Of a stretch of DNA of 64,000 nt, positions 1 through 8,634 are shown one piece after another (position 1 is the first letter of the stretch; each line of letters begins with the position of its first letter). The DNA is taken from contig NZ_LT629739.1 in assembly GCF_900105045.1 (NCBI RefSeq), positions 2,356,001 to 2,420,000 of the forward strand, in the 5' to 3' direction. The position numbers and the translations under genes were made by a program. The notes below the pieces were generated by a model. It saw nothing but the letters and a program-made list of their open reading frames with translations, was not told where the DNA came from and searched no databases. The stretch comes from Brevibacterium picturae. Lineage in GTDB: Bacteria > Actinomycetota > Actinomycetes > Actinomycetales > Brevibacteriaceae.

Positions 1-169
1 CGGGCCCGCCAGGTGCATATGAAGCCATAGTGGTTCCATCCTATCTGCGTGCGCGCACATATCCGGTGCGGAATATGTGATTCTGCACGACCGGTGTTGC
101 CTCAGTGACTGGCGTAATGTGAGGGGAAACACTGCAACTGCTGAAGAATATGATGCGAGGAGGCATAGT

Positions 170-1075
170 ATGTCGACGATTGGATGGATCGGCCTGGGGA
201 ACATGGGCCGCCCGATGACCGCGAACCTGGTCAAGGCCGGACACACCGTGAACGGTTTCGATCTCGTGGAGATCGCCGTTCAAGAGGCGGCCAAGCACGG
301 GGTGAATCCGGTGAAGTCCGCCGCCGAGGCGGTCGCCGGTGCCGATATCGTGTTCACGATGCTGCCCAAGGGAGAGCACGCCCGCGCGGTCTACCTGGAG
401 CCCGACGGTGTCCTGGCCAATGCCGACACGAAGACCCTCCTCGTCGACTCCTCGACGATCGACTTCGATTCCGCTCGCGCCCTGCACGCCGAGGCGGCCA
501 AGGCCGGGTTCCGCTTCGTCGACGGTCCCGTCTCCGGAGGAGTCACCGGTGCAGAAGCCGGGACGCTGACCTTCATGCTCGGCGGAACCGATGAGGATGT
601 CGCCGAGGCGAAGACCTTCATCGAGCCGATGGCCGGCAACATGTTCCATGCCGGCGGCGAGGCTGCCGGTCAGGCCGCCAAGATCGTTAACAACATGATG
701 CTCTCGATCAGTCTGCAGGGTGTTGTCGAAGGCGCCGTGCTCGCTGATCGCTTCGGACTCGATCCGAAGGTCTTCTACGACATCGCGACCGTTTCCTCCG
801 GTGACTCCTGGCCCCTGCGCACCTGGTACCCCGTGCCCGGTGTGACGGAGACTGCGGCTTCGAACAACTCGTTCAAGCCCGGGTTCGCCACGGCCCTCAT
901 GCACAAAGACGTGGGGTTGGCCCTCGCAGGCGCCGATACGCAGGGCCTCGACCTGCCGGCCGCGCAGCTCGTCCACGCTCAGCTGCAGAAGCTCGTCGAT
1001 GCCGGCCTCGAAGGTCTCGACACCTCGGCGCTGATCAAGAACATCGATGCGAGGGCCGAAGGACTGCCGGAGTAG
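170..1075 (+). CDS. mmsB: 3-hydroxyisobutyrate dehydrogenase
   Basis: Predicted NAD-dependent oxidation of 3-hydroxyisobutyrate to methylmalonate semialdehyde in valine breakdown. The 301-residue protein opens with the Rossmann motif GLGNMGRPMT. It has the substrate-binding stretch DGPVSGGVTGAEAG at about residues 120-133 and the catalytic lysine in GQAAKIVNN at about residues 165-173. The length matches the family. ATG 170 is chosen because GAGGAGG lies 6-8 bases upstream, whereas the longer reading from 77 adds 31 residues with no family similarity. It stands alone, with a large inverted repeat downstream. Other beta-hydroxyacid dehydrogenases such as tartronate semialdehyde reductase share these motifs, so the substrate is likely but not certain. 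Confidence 0.88.
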   Translation: MSTIGWIGLGNMGRPMTANLVKAGHTVNGFDLVEIAVQEAAKHGVNPVKSAAEAVAGADIVFTMLPKGEHARAVYLEPDGVLANADTKTLLVDSSTIDFDSARALHAEAAKAGFRFVDGPVSGGVTGAEAGTLTFMLGGTDEDVAEAKTFIEPMAGNMFHAGGEAAGQAAKIVNNMMLSISLQGVVEGAVLADRFGLDPKVFYDIATVSSGDSWPLRTWYPVPGVTETAASNNSFKPGFATALMHKDVGLALAGADTQGLDLPAAQLVHAQLQKLVDAGLEGLDTSALIKNIDARAEGLPE

Positions 1076-1095
1076 GGCTGCCGGGCGGATTCGCC

Positions 1096-1155
1096 AACGG
1101 TCGGTAAGGGGTGGTCGATTCACGAATGGGTTTCGACCACCACTTACCGACCGTT
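1096..1155. repeat. 23-bp inverted repeat, possible terminator or palindromic element
   Basis: The arms 1096-1118 and 1133-1155 are complementary at 22 of 23 positions and enclose a 14-base loop. It follows mmsB by 20 bases, so it may terminate that transcript, but there is no T-run. The outer arm sequence AACGGTCGGTAA recurs in slightly changed form in another intergenic palindrome at 45102-45161. Confidence 0.75.
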
Positions 1156-1247
1156 CGCCGTTCCGTGCCCGTGCCCGCGTCACAGCAACACCACCGTGCC
1201 CGCGACCACGACCTGAAACTTCGGCGGGTACGTGTAAGACTGGACGC

Positions 1248-1988
1248 ATGAGTTCCCCAGACACACCCGAACCACTGGCCGATGATCAGGTCGCCTCCAT
1301 CAGGGACAACCTCGACGAGGTGGCCGCGCGTACAGCAACCGCCGCCGAGGCGAGCGGACGCACGAGTGCCGATGTGCAGGTCATGCTCGCGACCAAGACC
1401 CAACCGGCCCCGAAGATCCGCGTCGCGCTCGAGCATGGGTTCACCCTCATCGGTGAGAACAAGGTCCAGGAACTGGTCGCCAAGGCGGACGACCTCGATG
1501 ATCTGGAGCATGAAGCCCACCTCATCGGGCCGCTGCAGAAGAACAAGGTCAACCACACGCTGCGGCACGCGCACTGCATTCAGTCCGTCGACAATCTGGA
1601 ACTGGCGACGAAGATCAACAACCGCCTCGAGGTCCTCGACCAGACCCTCGACATCTTCGTCCAGGTCAATACCTCTCGCGAGGACTCGAAGTCCGGTATC
1701 GCCCCCGATGAGGCAGAGGCGCTCATCGCCGAGCTCCGGGATCACACACGGATGAGACTGCGCGGGCTGATGACGATCGGCCTGCCCGGACGCACGCCCG
1801 AGGAGATCCGCCCCAGCTATTCCGACCTGCGGGAACTGCGCGAGAAGCTCATCGGTTCGGGTGCCATGCCCGCCGAAGCCAAGGAACTGTCCATGGGAAT
1901 GAGCAACGACTTCGAACTCGCCATCGCCGAAGGCGCGACGATGGTCCGCGTCGGCTCCAGCGTGTTCGGCGCCCGCGACTACACCTGA
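1248..1988 (+). CDS. YggS family pyridoxal phosphate homeostasis protein
   Basis: A 246-residue PLP-binding TIM-barrel protein of the YggS/PROSC family, thought to carry or buffer PLP rather than catalyse a reaction. Visible family marks are the PLP lysine in VMLATKTQP (about residue 48), GENKVQEL, HLIGPLQKNKV, VNTSREDSKSGI, GLMTIGL and the C-terminal LSMGMSNDFELAIAEGATMVRVGS. ATG 1248 is used because family similarity begins there; the open frame extends further upstream through the palindrome. In many actinobacteria this gene sits by ftsZ/sepF, but here it does not, so it is a dispersed copy. Confidence 0.92.
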   Translation: MSSPDTPEPLADDQVASIRDNLDEVAARTATAAEASGRTSADVQVMLATKTQPAPKIRVALEHGFTLIGENKVQELVAKADDLDDLEHEAHLIGPLQKNKVNHTLRHAHCIQSVDNLELATKINNRLEVLDQTLDIFVQVNTSREDSKSGIAPDEAEALIAELRDHTRMRLRGLMTIGLPGRTPEEIRPSYSDLRELREKLIGSGAMPAEAKELSMGMSNDFELAIAEGATMVRVGSSVFGARDYT

Positions 1989-1997
1989 GGCGCAGCG

Positions 1998-2024
1998 CCC
2001 GCTGCTGATTCGCGGTGCAGCGGG
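1998..2024 (+). terminator. Hairpin after the YggS gene
   Basis: CCCGCTGC (1998-2005) pairs exactly with GCAGCGGG (2017-2024) across an 11-base loop, starting 10 bases after the stop. There is no clear T-tract, so termination is inferred from position and stem only. Confidence 0.5.
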
Positions 2025-2131
2025 TATCACCAGCATCTGTCACTGCGATTGCCACGACGGGCGCCTGGGGCGTTGGTCACATGATGACACCGGGCCTCCC
2101 GTCGCGGCGGTGAATCTGTGAAGATGGAGCT

Positions 2132-4084
2132 ATGAACTCCAGTCCGCAGGAATCCCCAACAACCGCGGCGCCCTCCGCCGCGGCGTCCCACCAGGTCAAG
2201 GTGCGTGCACCTGAACTCATCGGCCGTCGGTGGATGAACTCCGGCGGTAAGGACCTGAGCCTGGCCGACCTGCGCGGCAAGGTGATCCTGCTCGACTTCT
2301 GGACTTTTTGCTGCATCAACTGCCTCCACGTTCTCGACGAGTTGCGCCCGCTCGAGGAGAAGTACGCACAAGAGCTCGTCATCATCGGCGTCCACTCGCC
2401 GAAGTTCGAGTTCGAACGCACGGTTGAGGCCGTTGATCAGGCCGTCGAGCGTTATCAGGTCGAACACCTCGTCCTCGACGATCCCGACCTCGTCACCTGG
2501 CAGGCGTACACCGCCCGAGCCTGGCCCACTCTGGCCGTCATCGACCCCGAAGGGTATCTGGTCGCGACCTTGTCGGGCGAAGGCCATGGCGCCGGCCTCG
2601 GTGAGATCATCGAGGGCCTCGTCGAGGAGCACTCGGCCAAGGGCACACTGCACTTCGGCGACGGTCCGTACGTGCCGCCACCAGCACCGGAGACCGAACT
2701 ATTCTATCCCGGCAAGGTCACCGCACTGCCGACGGGGAACCTCCTCGTCGCCGATTCGGGGCACCACAGCCTCGTCGAATACGACCCTTCGGCTCAGACC
2801 ATCGTTCGCCGCATCGGCACCGGTGCCCGCGGCGCGGACGACGGCGACTTCGCCCGGGCATCTTTCAGCGAACCCGGCGGCATCACCGTTCTTCCCGATG
2901 ATGTGGCTGCGAAGGCCGGCTATCACCTCGTCGTCGCCGACACCGTCAACCACTGCCTGCGCGGCATCAATCTCGACACCGAAACTGTGACGACGGTCGC
3001 CGGCACCGGGGCCCAGCACATGGTCGGCGCGATCGACAATGTGGTCGGAACCCATGGCGAACTCGGCCATTACGATGGGCCCGCCCTCGACGTGAAGCTC
3101 TCCTCGCCCTGGGACGTCCTCTTCGTCCCCTCCACCGCCGAGGTGGTTGTGGCGATGGCGGGCAACCACACCATCTGGTCGTTCAACCCCGAAGCCGGGT
3201 CGATCCGCCTGCTCTCGGGCACCATGAACGAAGGCTTGACTGATGGCGATGCGGACAACGCATGGTTCGCGCAGACCTCGGGCCTCGACCTCAGCTCCGA
3301 CGGTGATGTGTTCATCGCGGACTCGGAGACCTCGGCGATCCGCCGCCTCGACCCGAATACCGGAGCTGTGTCCACGCTCATCGGCGAGGGACTCTTCGAC
3401 TTCGGATTCCGTGACGGCCCCGCAGCCGAGGCCAGGCTGCAGCACCCCCTGGGAGTGCGGAGCCTGCCCGACGGATCCATCGCGATCGCCGACACCTACA
3501 ACGGCGCGATCCGCCGCTACGACTTCACCACGAACGAGGTCTCGACCCTGGCCCGCGGACTGCGCGAACCCTCCGATATCTTCGTCCTTGAGTCTGCCGG
3601 GGCCGCTGAAGCCTCGGAAGCCGAACTCCTCATCGTCGAATCCGCCTCTCACGCGCTGACCAGAGTGAAGCTGCCCAAGGACGCGCAACGGGTCGATGAA
3701 GGTGCGCTCACCAGCAAACGTCCCTCGACCGAGATCGCCTCAGGGCCAGTGGCAGTGAGCGTGAGCTTCACCGTTCCAGCAGGTCAGAAGCTCGACGACC
3801 GGTGGGGAGATCCCACGTATCTGCAGGTCTCGGCGACGCCGCCGGAGCTCATCGTGTCCGGCAATGGAGGCGCAGAGGGGCTGAACAGGGACATCGTCAT
3901 CAACCCCGATCTCGAGTCGGGCGTGCTGCACGTGACCGCACGGGCGGCCGCCTGCGACGGCGAACCCGGGGGCGAGATCCCCCTGCACGCCGCGTGTCAC
4001 CTCTATCAGCAGGACTGGGGAATCCCGGTCGACCTCGTCGCCACAGCCCCTGCCGAGCTCACCCTCGACCTCCGCGGCGCCTGA
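2132..4084 (+). CDS. Thioredoxin-like protein fused to an NHL beta-propeller
   Basis: 650 residues. The N-terminal third is a thioredoxin/TlpA-like fold with RGKVILLDFWTFCCINC, giving a C61-I-N-C64 redox motif, and a cis-Pro-type ARAWPTLAVIDPEG. From about residue 190 there are repeated NHL-type blades (LLVADSGHHSLVEYD, LVVADTVNHCLRGI, VFIADSETSAIRRLD, IAIADTYNGAIRRYD). The last about 110 residues form a beta-rich domain resembling the DsbD N-terminal (interdomain) fold seen in this family. No signal peptide is visible, so it may be cytoplasmic. Known members are poorly characterised; a redox-linked scaffold role is inference. It is convergent with the next gene. Confidence 0.85.
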   Translation: MNSSPQESPTTAAPSAAASHQVKVRAPELIGRRWMNSGGKDLSLADLRGKVILLDFWTFCCINCLHVLDELRPLEEKYAQELVIIGVHSPKFEFERTVEAVDQAVERYQVEHLVLDDPDLVTWQAYTARAWPTLAVIDPEGYLVATLSGEGHGAGLGEIIEGLVEEHSAKGTLHFGDGPYVPPPAPETELFYPGKVTALPTGNLLVADSGHHSLVEYDPSAQTIVRRIGTGARGADDGDFARASFSEPGGITVLPDDVAAKAGYHLVVADTVNHCLRGINLDTETVTTVAGTGAQHMVGAIDNVVGTHGELGHYDGPALDVKLSSPWDVLFVPSTAEVVVAMAGNHTIWSFNPEAGSIRLLSGTMNEGLTDGDADNAWFAQTSGLDLSSDGDVFIADSETSAIRRLDPNTGAVSTLIGEGLFDFGFRDGPAAEARLQHPLGVRSLPDGSIAIADTYNGAIRRYDFTTNEVSTLARGLREPSDIFVLESAGAAEASEAELLIVESASHALTRVKLPKDAQRVDEGALTSKRPSTEIASGPVAVSVSFTVPAGQKLDDRWGDPTYLQVSATPPELIVSGNGGAEGLNRDIVINPDLESGVLHVTARAAACDGEPGGEIPLHAACHLYQQDWGIPVDLVATAPAELTLDLRGA

Positions 4085-4125
4085 AAGCCGCGCCGAAGCC
4101 AGCTCGAGGGGCCCGCGTCGTGCGG

Positions 4126-5085
4126 CTATTTCACGGAGACGTCGCCGAGGCGGCGCGGATCGTAGCGGACCTGCGAGGACTTGACGACGACGGAGCCACC
4201 CATGGTGAAGGACAGCGTTTCATCGAAGTCGTGCTCGGCCGCTGTGACGATGTCGCGGTAGCGTCCCTGGATGCGCACCTCGACGGTGGACGGGGTGAGC
4301 TCGAGGTCGTTGCCAGAGGCGGTCAGGCCGATTTCCGGTTCCCGCACCAGCGACCACTTCACATCGCCGAGGATCTCATTGTCCGTGTCGTAGCCGAACA
4401 CGCAGCCTGAGGGGTACAGGGTCTTCGATTTTACGCACTTCTGCAGATGCTCGGTGACCTGCTCGTTCACCGCCTGCTCCAGCTTCGCCGTGGGTTCGGG
4501 TGACAGTGCGATCTCGGCGGTGTCCGTCGGTGCCGTCACCTCGGCACGCTCTGGCTTCGACTTCAGATAGGTCGCATCGAAGCCGACGAGGTAGGTGGCG
4601 GGGAACAGCACGGGAACCGTACCGGCGGAGACGCCGTAGCCATTGACCGTCGCCGTCGACGACCCTTCGACCTGCAGGTCGAGAGTGGGCCACTCCTCCT
4701 GCTCGATCGCCCACCGATCGAACAGACCGGCGGTCGCGGGCAGCTTCACCATGGACAGCTCCACGGTCTGCGTCTGCGAGGAAAGGACATAGCTCAGCGT
4801 GACCTTCGCGTGGTCCTCATCGACCGACACCGTCGTCGCCTCAGCATCCCGCGGCAGGTCAGGGGAGGCGTTGAGCACGTCGTGGTTGAGGGCCAGGGTC
4901 GAGGACGGAGTGGGGGAGGCGAGGTAGGAGAAGGCACGCTCGGCGTCGGCGTGCTCGATCGCTGAAATATAGGCCTCGGCGGCACGCGCAGGCGTGTAGA
5001 TCGTGAAGTTGAGGAGGGGGACTGCTGCCACAGTGAGCACGATGACCAGGAGCGCCGAGATCAGAAGCTTGCGCGAGGTTCGCAT
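4126..5085 (-). CDS. Membrane-anchored extracytoplasmic protein of unknown function
   Basis: 319 residues with an N-terminal hydrophobic segment (LLISALLVIVLTVAAVPLL, residues 7-25) after Arg/Lys, so a signal anchor or signal peptide. The rest is a hydrophilic, beta-rich extracytoplasmic domain with two cysteines (about residues 216 and 227) that could form a disulfide. ATG 5085 has AGGAGA 4 bases upstream. It follows the ABC-like and LPRTG genes on the same strand after a 171-base gap and may share their transcript. I do not recognise the family. Confidence 0.7.
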   Translation of the reverse strand: MRTSRKLLISALLVIVLTVAAVPLLNFTIYTPARAAEAYISAIEHADAERAFSYLASPTPSSTLALNHDVLNASPDLPRDAEATTVSVDEDHAKVTLSYVLSSQTQTVELSMVKLPATAGLFDRWAIEQEEWPTLDLQVEGSSTATVNGYGVSAGTVPVLFPATYLVGFDATYLKSKPERAEVTAPTDTAEIALSPEPTAKLEQAVNEQVTEHLQKCVKSKTLYPSGCVFGYDTDNEILGDVKWSLVREPEIGLTASGNDLELTPSTVEVRIQGRYRDIVTAAEHDFDETLSFTMGGSVVVKSSQVRYDPRRLGDVSVK

Positions 5086-5256
5086 GGCTTCTCCTGATTC
5101 GGTGGGGGATGAGGGGATTTCAGTTTAATGCCAATGGCACGTCACTCGGCCCAATGATCGGCGGGGACACGCGGCAAGGCGGGGACACACAGGCCGAGGA
5201 CACGCGGCGGAGCGTCGACACGCAGGACGGGTGAGTCGTGCAAGTGCCGGCGGTGA

Positions 5257-6360
5257 TCATTCCACCGAGTATGCGTGCAGCGCCGAAGTGTCGACCTCGA
5301 CGAAGACATGCGTGCCGACCTTGACGTTGGCACGCAGCGCGGCGATCGACTCGCCGAGGCTGGGGTGCAGAACCCCGAATCCGGCCCTGGCGCGTCCTTC
5401 ATCATCGCTGTCGCCGATCTGGCCACGTGCTCGGCTCGCAACGTGGGAGACCCCGGCCAGGTCGGCCAGGTCCACGTCGAGGGCGAGCCCCATCTCCGTG
5501 TCCACCGGCGACAGCTTCGCCTGCAGGCAGGAGCCGCGATCGCGCAGTCCGGTGACGATGGCTTCGAACACCGTCGCCGAGGTGAACGCCTCGTCGTGCT
5601 CGTCCAACGACAGGAGCGCACTGCGCCACCCGAGGGTGACGAAGACCTTCCCATCGAGTTCGGTCCGTGCCTTCACCGCAGAGTGACCGATCGACAGCCA
5701 GCCCTTGCGGGCAAGCCCGGAGTAGACGTTGACTCCGCTGAGCTCGGCCGGCAGGGTGCCCCGGGGCTCCGTGACGACCTGTTCCAAAGTACCGAACGCG
5801 ACGAGCTCGCCCTTCTCGATATCGGCCACACCCGCCTCGGCGATGGTGAAATCGGTCAGCGTATTCGAGGTGAAGACGATCCCTCTGCCGTGTGCGGCGG
5901 CCAAGTCGGCCAGGCGACCGCGTAAGCCAGCACGCACGTGGCCGGGGACGGAGGCGAAGGGGTCGATGAACGTCAGCCACGTCGATCCGCTCGCCCACGC
6001 CACGGCCAGGCGAAGCTTGGCACGCTCACTGGCATCGAGTTCGCCGAGCCGACGCTTCAGCACATCAGGTTTGACCCCGAACTCCGTACACGCCTGAGCC
6101 AATGCCGCCTCCCCAGATCCGGCATTGAATTCTCGAAGATAGGTTCTGACCCACCTGCGCACACGCGTGAGACCCGACCGGATTCCGGTCGGGAACTGCG
6201 GTGGTGGTGCGACGTCGGAGCGCGCAGCAACGGACAGCACCACCTCAGTGGTGCTGTCCGTGCTGCCCATGAGACCGAGCATTGTCCCTGCTCGGAGACG
6301 ACCGAGATCGATCTGGTGTCTGCCGAGGTGCAGCCCCGCTAGGGACAATTCATCGTTCAA
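5257..6360 (-). CDS. Degenerate ABC-transporter ATPase-like protein (probable pseudo-ATPase)
   Basis: 367 residues laid out like a MalK/PotA-type ATPase with a C-terminal TOBE-like region (about 220-367), but every catalytic motif is changed. The P-loop position reads LGLMGSTDSTTEVVLS with no GKS/GKT lysine. The signature LSGGQ is replaced by ELDASERAKLRLAVA. Walker B reads STWLTFIDPFASV, with no Glu after Asp. The H-loop THD is TSNTLTDF. The region after it, ADIEKGELVAFGTLEQVV, keeps the normal ABC pattern, so this is divergence and not a misread frame. It starts 6 bases after the stop of the LPRTG gene, so the two are probably co-translated. Transport by hydrolysis is unlikely; a binding or scaffold role is inference. 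Confidence 0.7.
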   Translation of the reverse strand: MNDELSLAGLHLGRHQIDLGRLRAGTMLGLMGSTDSTTEVVLSVAARSDVAPPPQFPTGIRSGLTRVRRWVRTYLREFNAGSGEAALAQACTEFGVKPDVLKRRLGELDASERAKLRLAVAWASGSTWLTFIDPFASVPGHVRAGLRGRLADLAAAHGRGIVFTSNTLTDFTIAEAGVADIEKGELVAFGTLEQVVTEPRGTLPAELSGVNVYSGLARKGWLSIGHSAVKARTELDGKVFVTLGWRSALLSLDEHDEAFTSATVFEAIVTGLRDRGSCLQAKLSPVDTEMGLALDVDLADLAGVSHVASRARGQIGDSDDEGRARAGFGVLHPSLGESIAALRANVKVGTHVFVEVDTSALHAYSVE

Positions 6361-6366
6361 CGGATC

Positions 6367-7767
6367 TTAGAACTCCGCAGGATCGTCGGAGGCGGTCATC
6401 CGCCGACGGGTGATGACGACGGCTGCGGCACCGACAACGAGGAGTCCGACGCCGAGAGCCAAACCGGTCATTTCGGCACCGGTGCGAGGCAGGTCATTGC
6501 CGCTGTCGCTGCCGTTGCCTCCATCCTCATCGACCGAGGTGCCGTTGGTGACGACGGTGAAGCTGCCGCCCTGTGGCTTGTCGAAACTGTCCGCCTGGGC
6601 GGTCACGTTGTACGTTCCCAGCACGGACTTGACCTTGGCCTGGACGCCGAAGGTCGCCTTGCCCTCGGAGTCGGCTTCCTTGGTCATCGTGTAGCGATCG
6701 ACCTTGCCCTGTGCATGCTCGACGGTGATCGAGATCTTTTCGCCTGGCTGTGCGCCGGTGATGCCGAGCTTGATGCCCTCGTTGAGGAAATCCTCGGAGC
6801 TGATCTCGGTCGGGTCGATGATGAGTGCCTGGGTCGCGGTGGTCGCGGCCTCCTTTTCCTCGTCATCGGTGCCGGGGCTGGCCGGAGCTGTCGTGTCCGG
6901 AGCCTTGTCTTCCTCGGCCGAGTCGTCGGACTCGTCCTCGGCGGTCTCCGAGGGCTCGCTGGATCCGGTGTCCGTCGGTTCTGAAGTCTCGGTCTCAGTC
7001 GGCTCGGGAGTCTGGGACTTGGTCGGCTCCGAAGTCTCGGTCTCAGGCGGTTCCGGAGACTTCGTCTCGGTCTCGGTCGGCTTCGGAGCAGCAGGCTTGC
7101 GAGCTTCCTTGGTCTCGGTGGGCTTTTCGCTCGGCTCTTCGGACTTGGTCTCGGTCGGTTCCGAGCTCGCGGACTCGCTCGGATCATCGGTCGCTGTCTC
7201 CGAGGGATCCGAGGCGGGGCCGGTTGCAGGGGTGCAATCGGAGCCCTTGGCGTCGTCCTTGATGTCAGAGTCGTTCGGCACGACCTCGAAGGAGACCTTC
7301 GAGGAGTCCTTCTCGGTCTTCTCATCGGTGAGGTAGAGCGAGTATTTGCCTGAGGGGACCTTGGCATCATCCGTGACGGAGAAGTAGTAGGTGCCGGACA
7401 CCTTGCCCTTCTCGTCGACGGTCAGCTTGGTCTTCGGCGAGTACTTGGATCCGTCTGTGCCGACGACCGTGACGGTGGCCTTGCTGTCGGGGGTGAATCC
7501 GGTGCCGGAGAATCCGATGCCCTTCTTGCGGTCCGCGACATCTTTCCGGGTCACCTGTGCGGCAGACAGAGTCGCCTGCGGATCCGAGCTGTCGGGAACC
7601 TTGGTGTCGGTTTCGGGGTCACTTGACTGCTGCGCGTCATCATACGCACAGAGTGGGCCTGCCGGCACCGTAGCGGACTCTGTCGCTGCGAACGCGGGAG
7701 CGCTACCAGCAAGACCTGTCAATGCAACGGCTACTGCGGGGGCAAGCACAAGACGCGTGGTCTTCAC
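6367..7767 (-). CDS. LPRTG cell-wall-anchored surface protein with Ser/Thr/Glu/Pro-rich stalk
   Basis: 466 residues. A signal peptide (LVLAPAVAVALTGLAGSAPAFAA) is followed by an Ig-like/beta domain (about 65-175), a long low-complexity stalk of repeats like SEPTETETSEP (about 180-310), a second beta domain (about 315-420) and a sortase signal: LPRTG, hydrophobic span, then RRRMT. The second beta domain is visibly related to the domain before LPRTG in the M28 peptidase at 35547-37574. GTG 7767 is the start, with GAAAGG about 8 bases upstream. First gene of a likely operon with the pseudo-ATPase. The ligand is unknown. Confidence 0.88.
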   Translation of the reverse strand: MKTTRLVLAPAVAVALTGLAGSAPAFAATESATVPAGPLCAYDDAQQSSDPETDTKVPDSSDPQATLSAAQVTRKDVADRKKGIGFSGTGFTPDSKATVTVVGTDGSKYSPKTKLTVDEKGKVSGTYYFSVTDDAKVPSGKYSLYLTDEKTEKDSSKVSFEVVPNDSDIKDDAKGSDCTPATGPASDPSETATDDPSESASSEPTETKSEEPSEKPTETKEARKPAAPKPTETETKSPEPPETETSEPTKSQTPEPTETETSEPTDTGSSEPSETAEDESDDSAEEDKAPDTTAPASPGTDDEEKEAATTATQALIIDPTEISSEDFLNEGIKLGITGAQPGEKISITVEHAQGKVDRYTMTKEADSEGKATFGVQAKVKSVLGTYNVTAQADSFDKPQGGSFTVVTNGTSVDEDGGNGSDSGNDLPRTGAEMTGLALGVGLLVVGAAAVVITRRRMTASDDPAEF

Positions 7768-7943
7768 AGTAATGCCTTTCGATTGTTGTCAACCCACGAA
7801 AGGCGATGGAACTCCCGGCATTCCTTGGCTTAAGAAGAGGAAGGCACCATCGTGCGCGGGTTCGTACAGTTTCTTACTCTAAAGCATTCACTGGCGCCTA
7901 TGTGGAGACACACGGGAGAAAACCAGCAAAAACAGCGTGTATT

Positions 7944-7959
7944 GTTATCGAGTCGTTAC
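7944..7959. promoter_or_regulatory. MtrA-like direct repeat between the LPRTG operon and dcd
   Basis: GTTAT-N6-GTTAC with an 11-bp period. It lies 177 bases upstream of the LPRTG gene start (minus) and 97 bases upstream of dcd (plus). The same arrangement occurs at 30410, 35203, 35266 and 54826. The MtrA assignment is inference from the known actinobacterial GTTAC/GTAAC direct-repeat pattern. The rest of this 288-base gap holds no recognised gene. Confidence 0.5.
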
Positions 7960-8055
7960 CAAGTACAGGCGTGTTGCGCTGGCTGTGAGTTTTTTCGCCC
8001 CCGCGCGAACCCAGTTCACTGCACTCCTGACCGCTGGGCGACTACCATCGGATAT

Positions 8056-8634
8056 GTGACTCTCCTTTCCGATCGCGACATTCGCGCCGAGCTCGACTCC
8101 GGACGCATCGCCCTCGACCCCTACGATCCTGCGCTGATCCAGCCCGCCAGCGTCGACGTGTGCCTGGACCGCTATTTCCGTCTGTTCGACAACCACAAAT
8201 ATCCGGTCATCGACCCGAGCCTCGACCAGCCCGAGCTGACCCGCTTCGTCGAGGCGGCTCCGGGAGAGCCGTTCGTGCTGCATCCGGGTGAGTTCGTGCT
8301 CGCCTCCACCCATGAGCTCGTCACCCTGCCCGAGGATGTGGCCGCCCGGCTGGAGGGCAAGTCATCGCTGGGGCGTCTCGGACTGCTGACCCACTCCACG
8401 GCCGGATTCATCGATCCCGGGTTCAACGGTCATGTGACCCTGGAGCTGTCGAACGTCGCAACCCTGCCGATCACCCTGTGGCCGGGAATGAAGATCGGCC
8501 AGCTCTGCTTCTTCCGCCTCAGCTCGGCCGCCCTCAACCCCTACGGTTCGCAGGCGACGGGCAATCGCTATCAGGGACAGCAGGGGCCCACCGCTTCCCG
8601 TTCGCATCTCAACTTCTACCGGAGGGACATGTGA
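8056..8634 (+). CDS. dcd: dCTP deaminase
   Basis: Deaminates dCTP to dUTP (or directly to dUMP in bifunctional forms, as reported for Mycobacterium) for dTMP synthesis. The 192-residue protein starts [11 protein letters not shown], the standard Dcd opening, and has [12 protein letters not shown] and [18 protein letters not shown] with the catalytic Glu, then the C-terminal [17 protein letters not shown] 8056 is chosen because the family begins there, although the frame stays open 204 bases upstream. No strong Shine-Dalgarno is seen. Its stop overlaps the next gene's GTG by 4 bases. Confidence 0.95.
   Translation: MTLLSDRDIRAELDSGRIALDPYDPALIQPASVDVCLDRYFRLFDNHKYPVIDPSLDQPELTRFVEAAPGEPFVLHPGEFVLASTHELVTLPEDVAARLEGKSSLGRLGLLTHSTAGFIDPGFNGHVTLELSNVATLPITLWPGMKIGQLCFFRLSSAALNPYGSQATGNRYQGQQGPTASRSHLNFYRRDM

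Noticed and set aside
6960..7200. Tandem DNA repeat in the LPRTG protein stalk
   Set aside because: The repeats are at the level of Ser/Glu/Pro/Thr codons and vary in sequence; no exact DNA unit was found.
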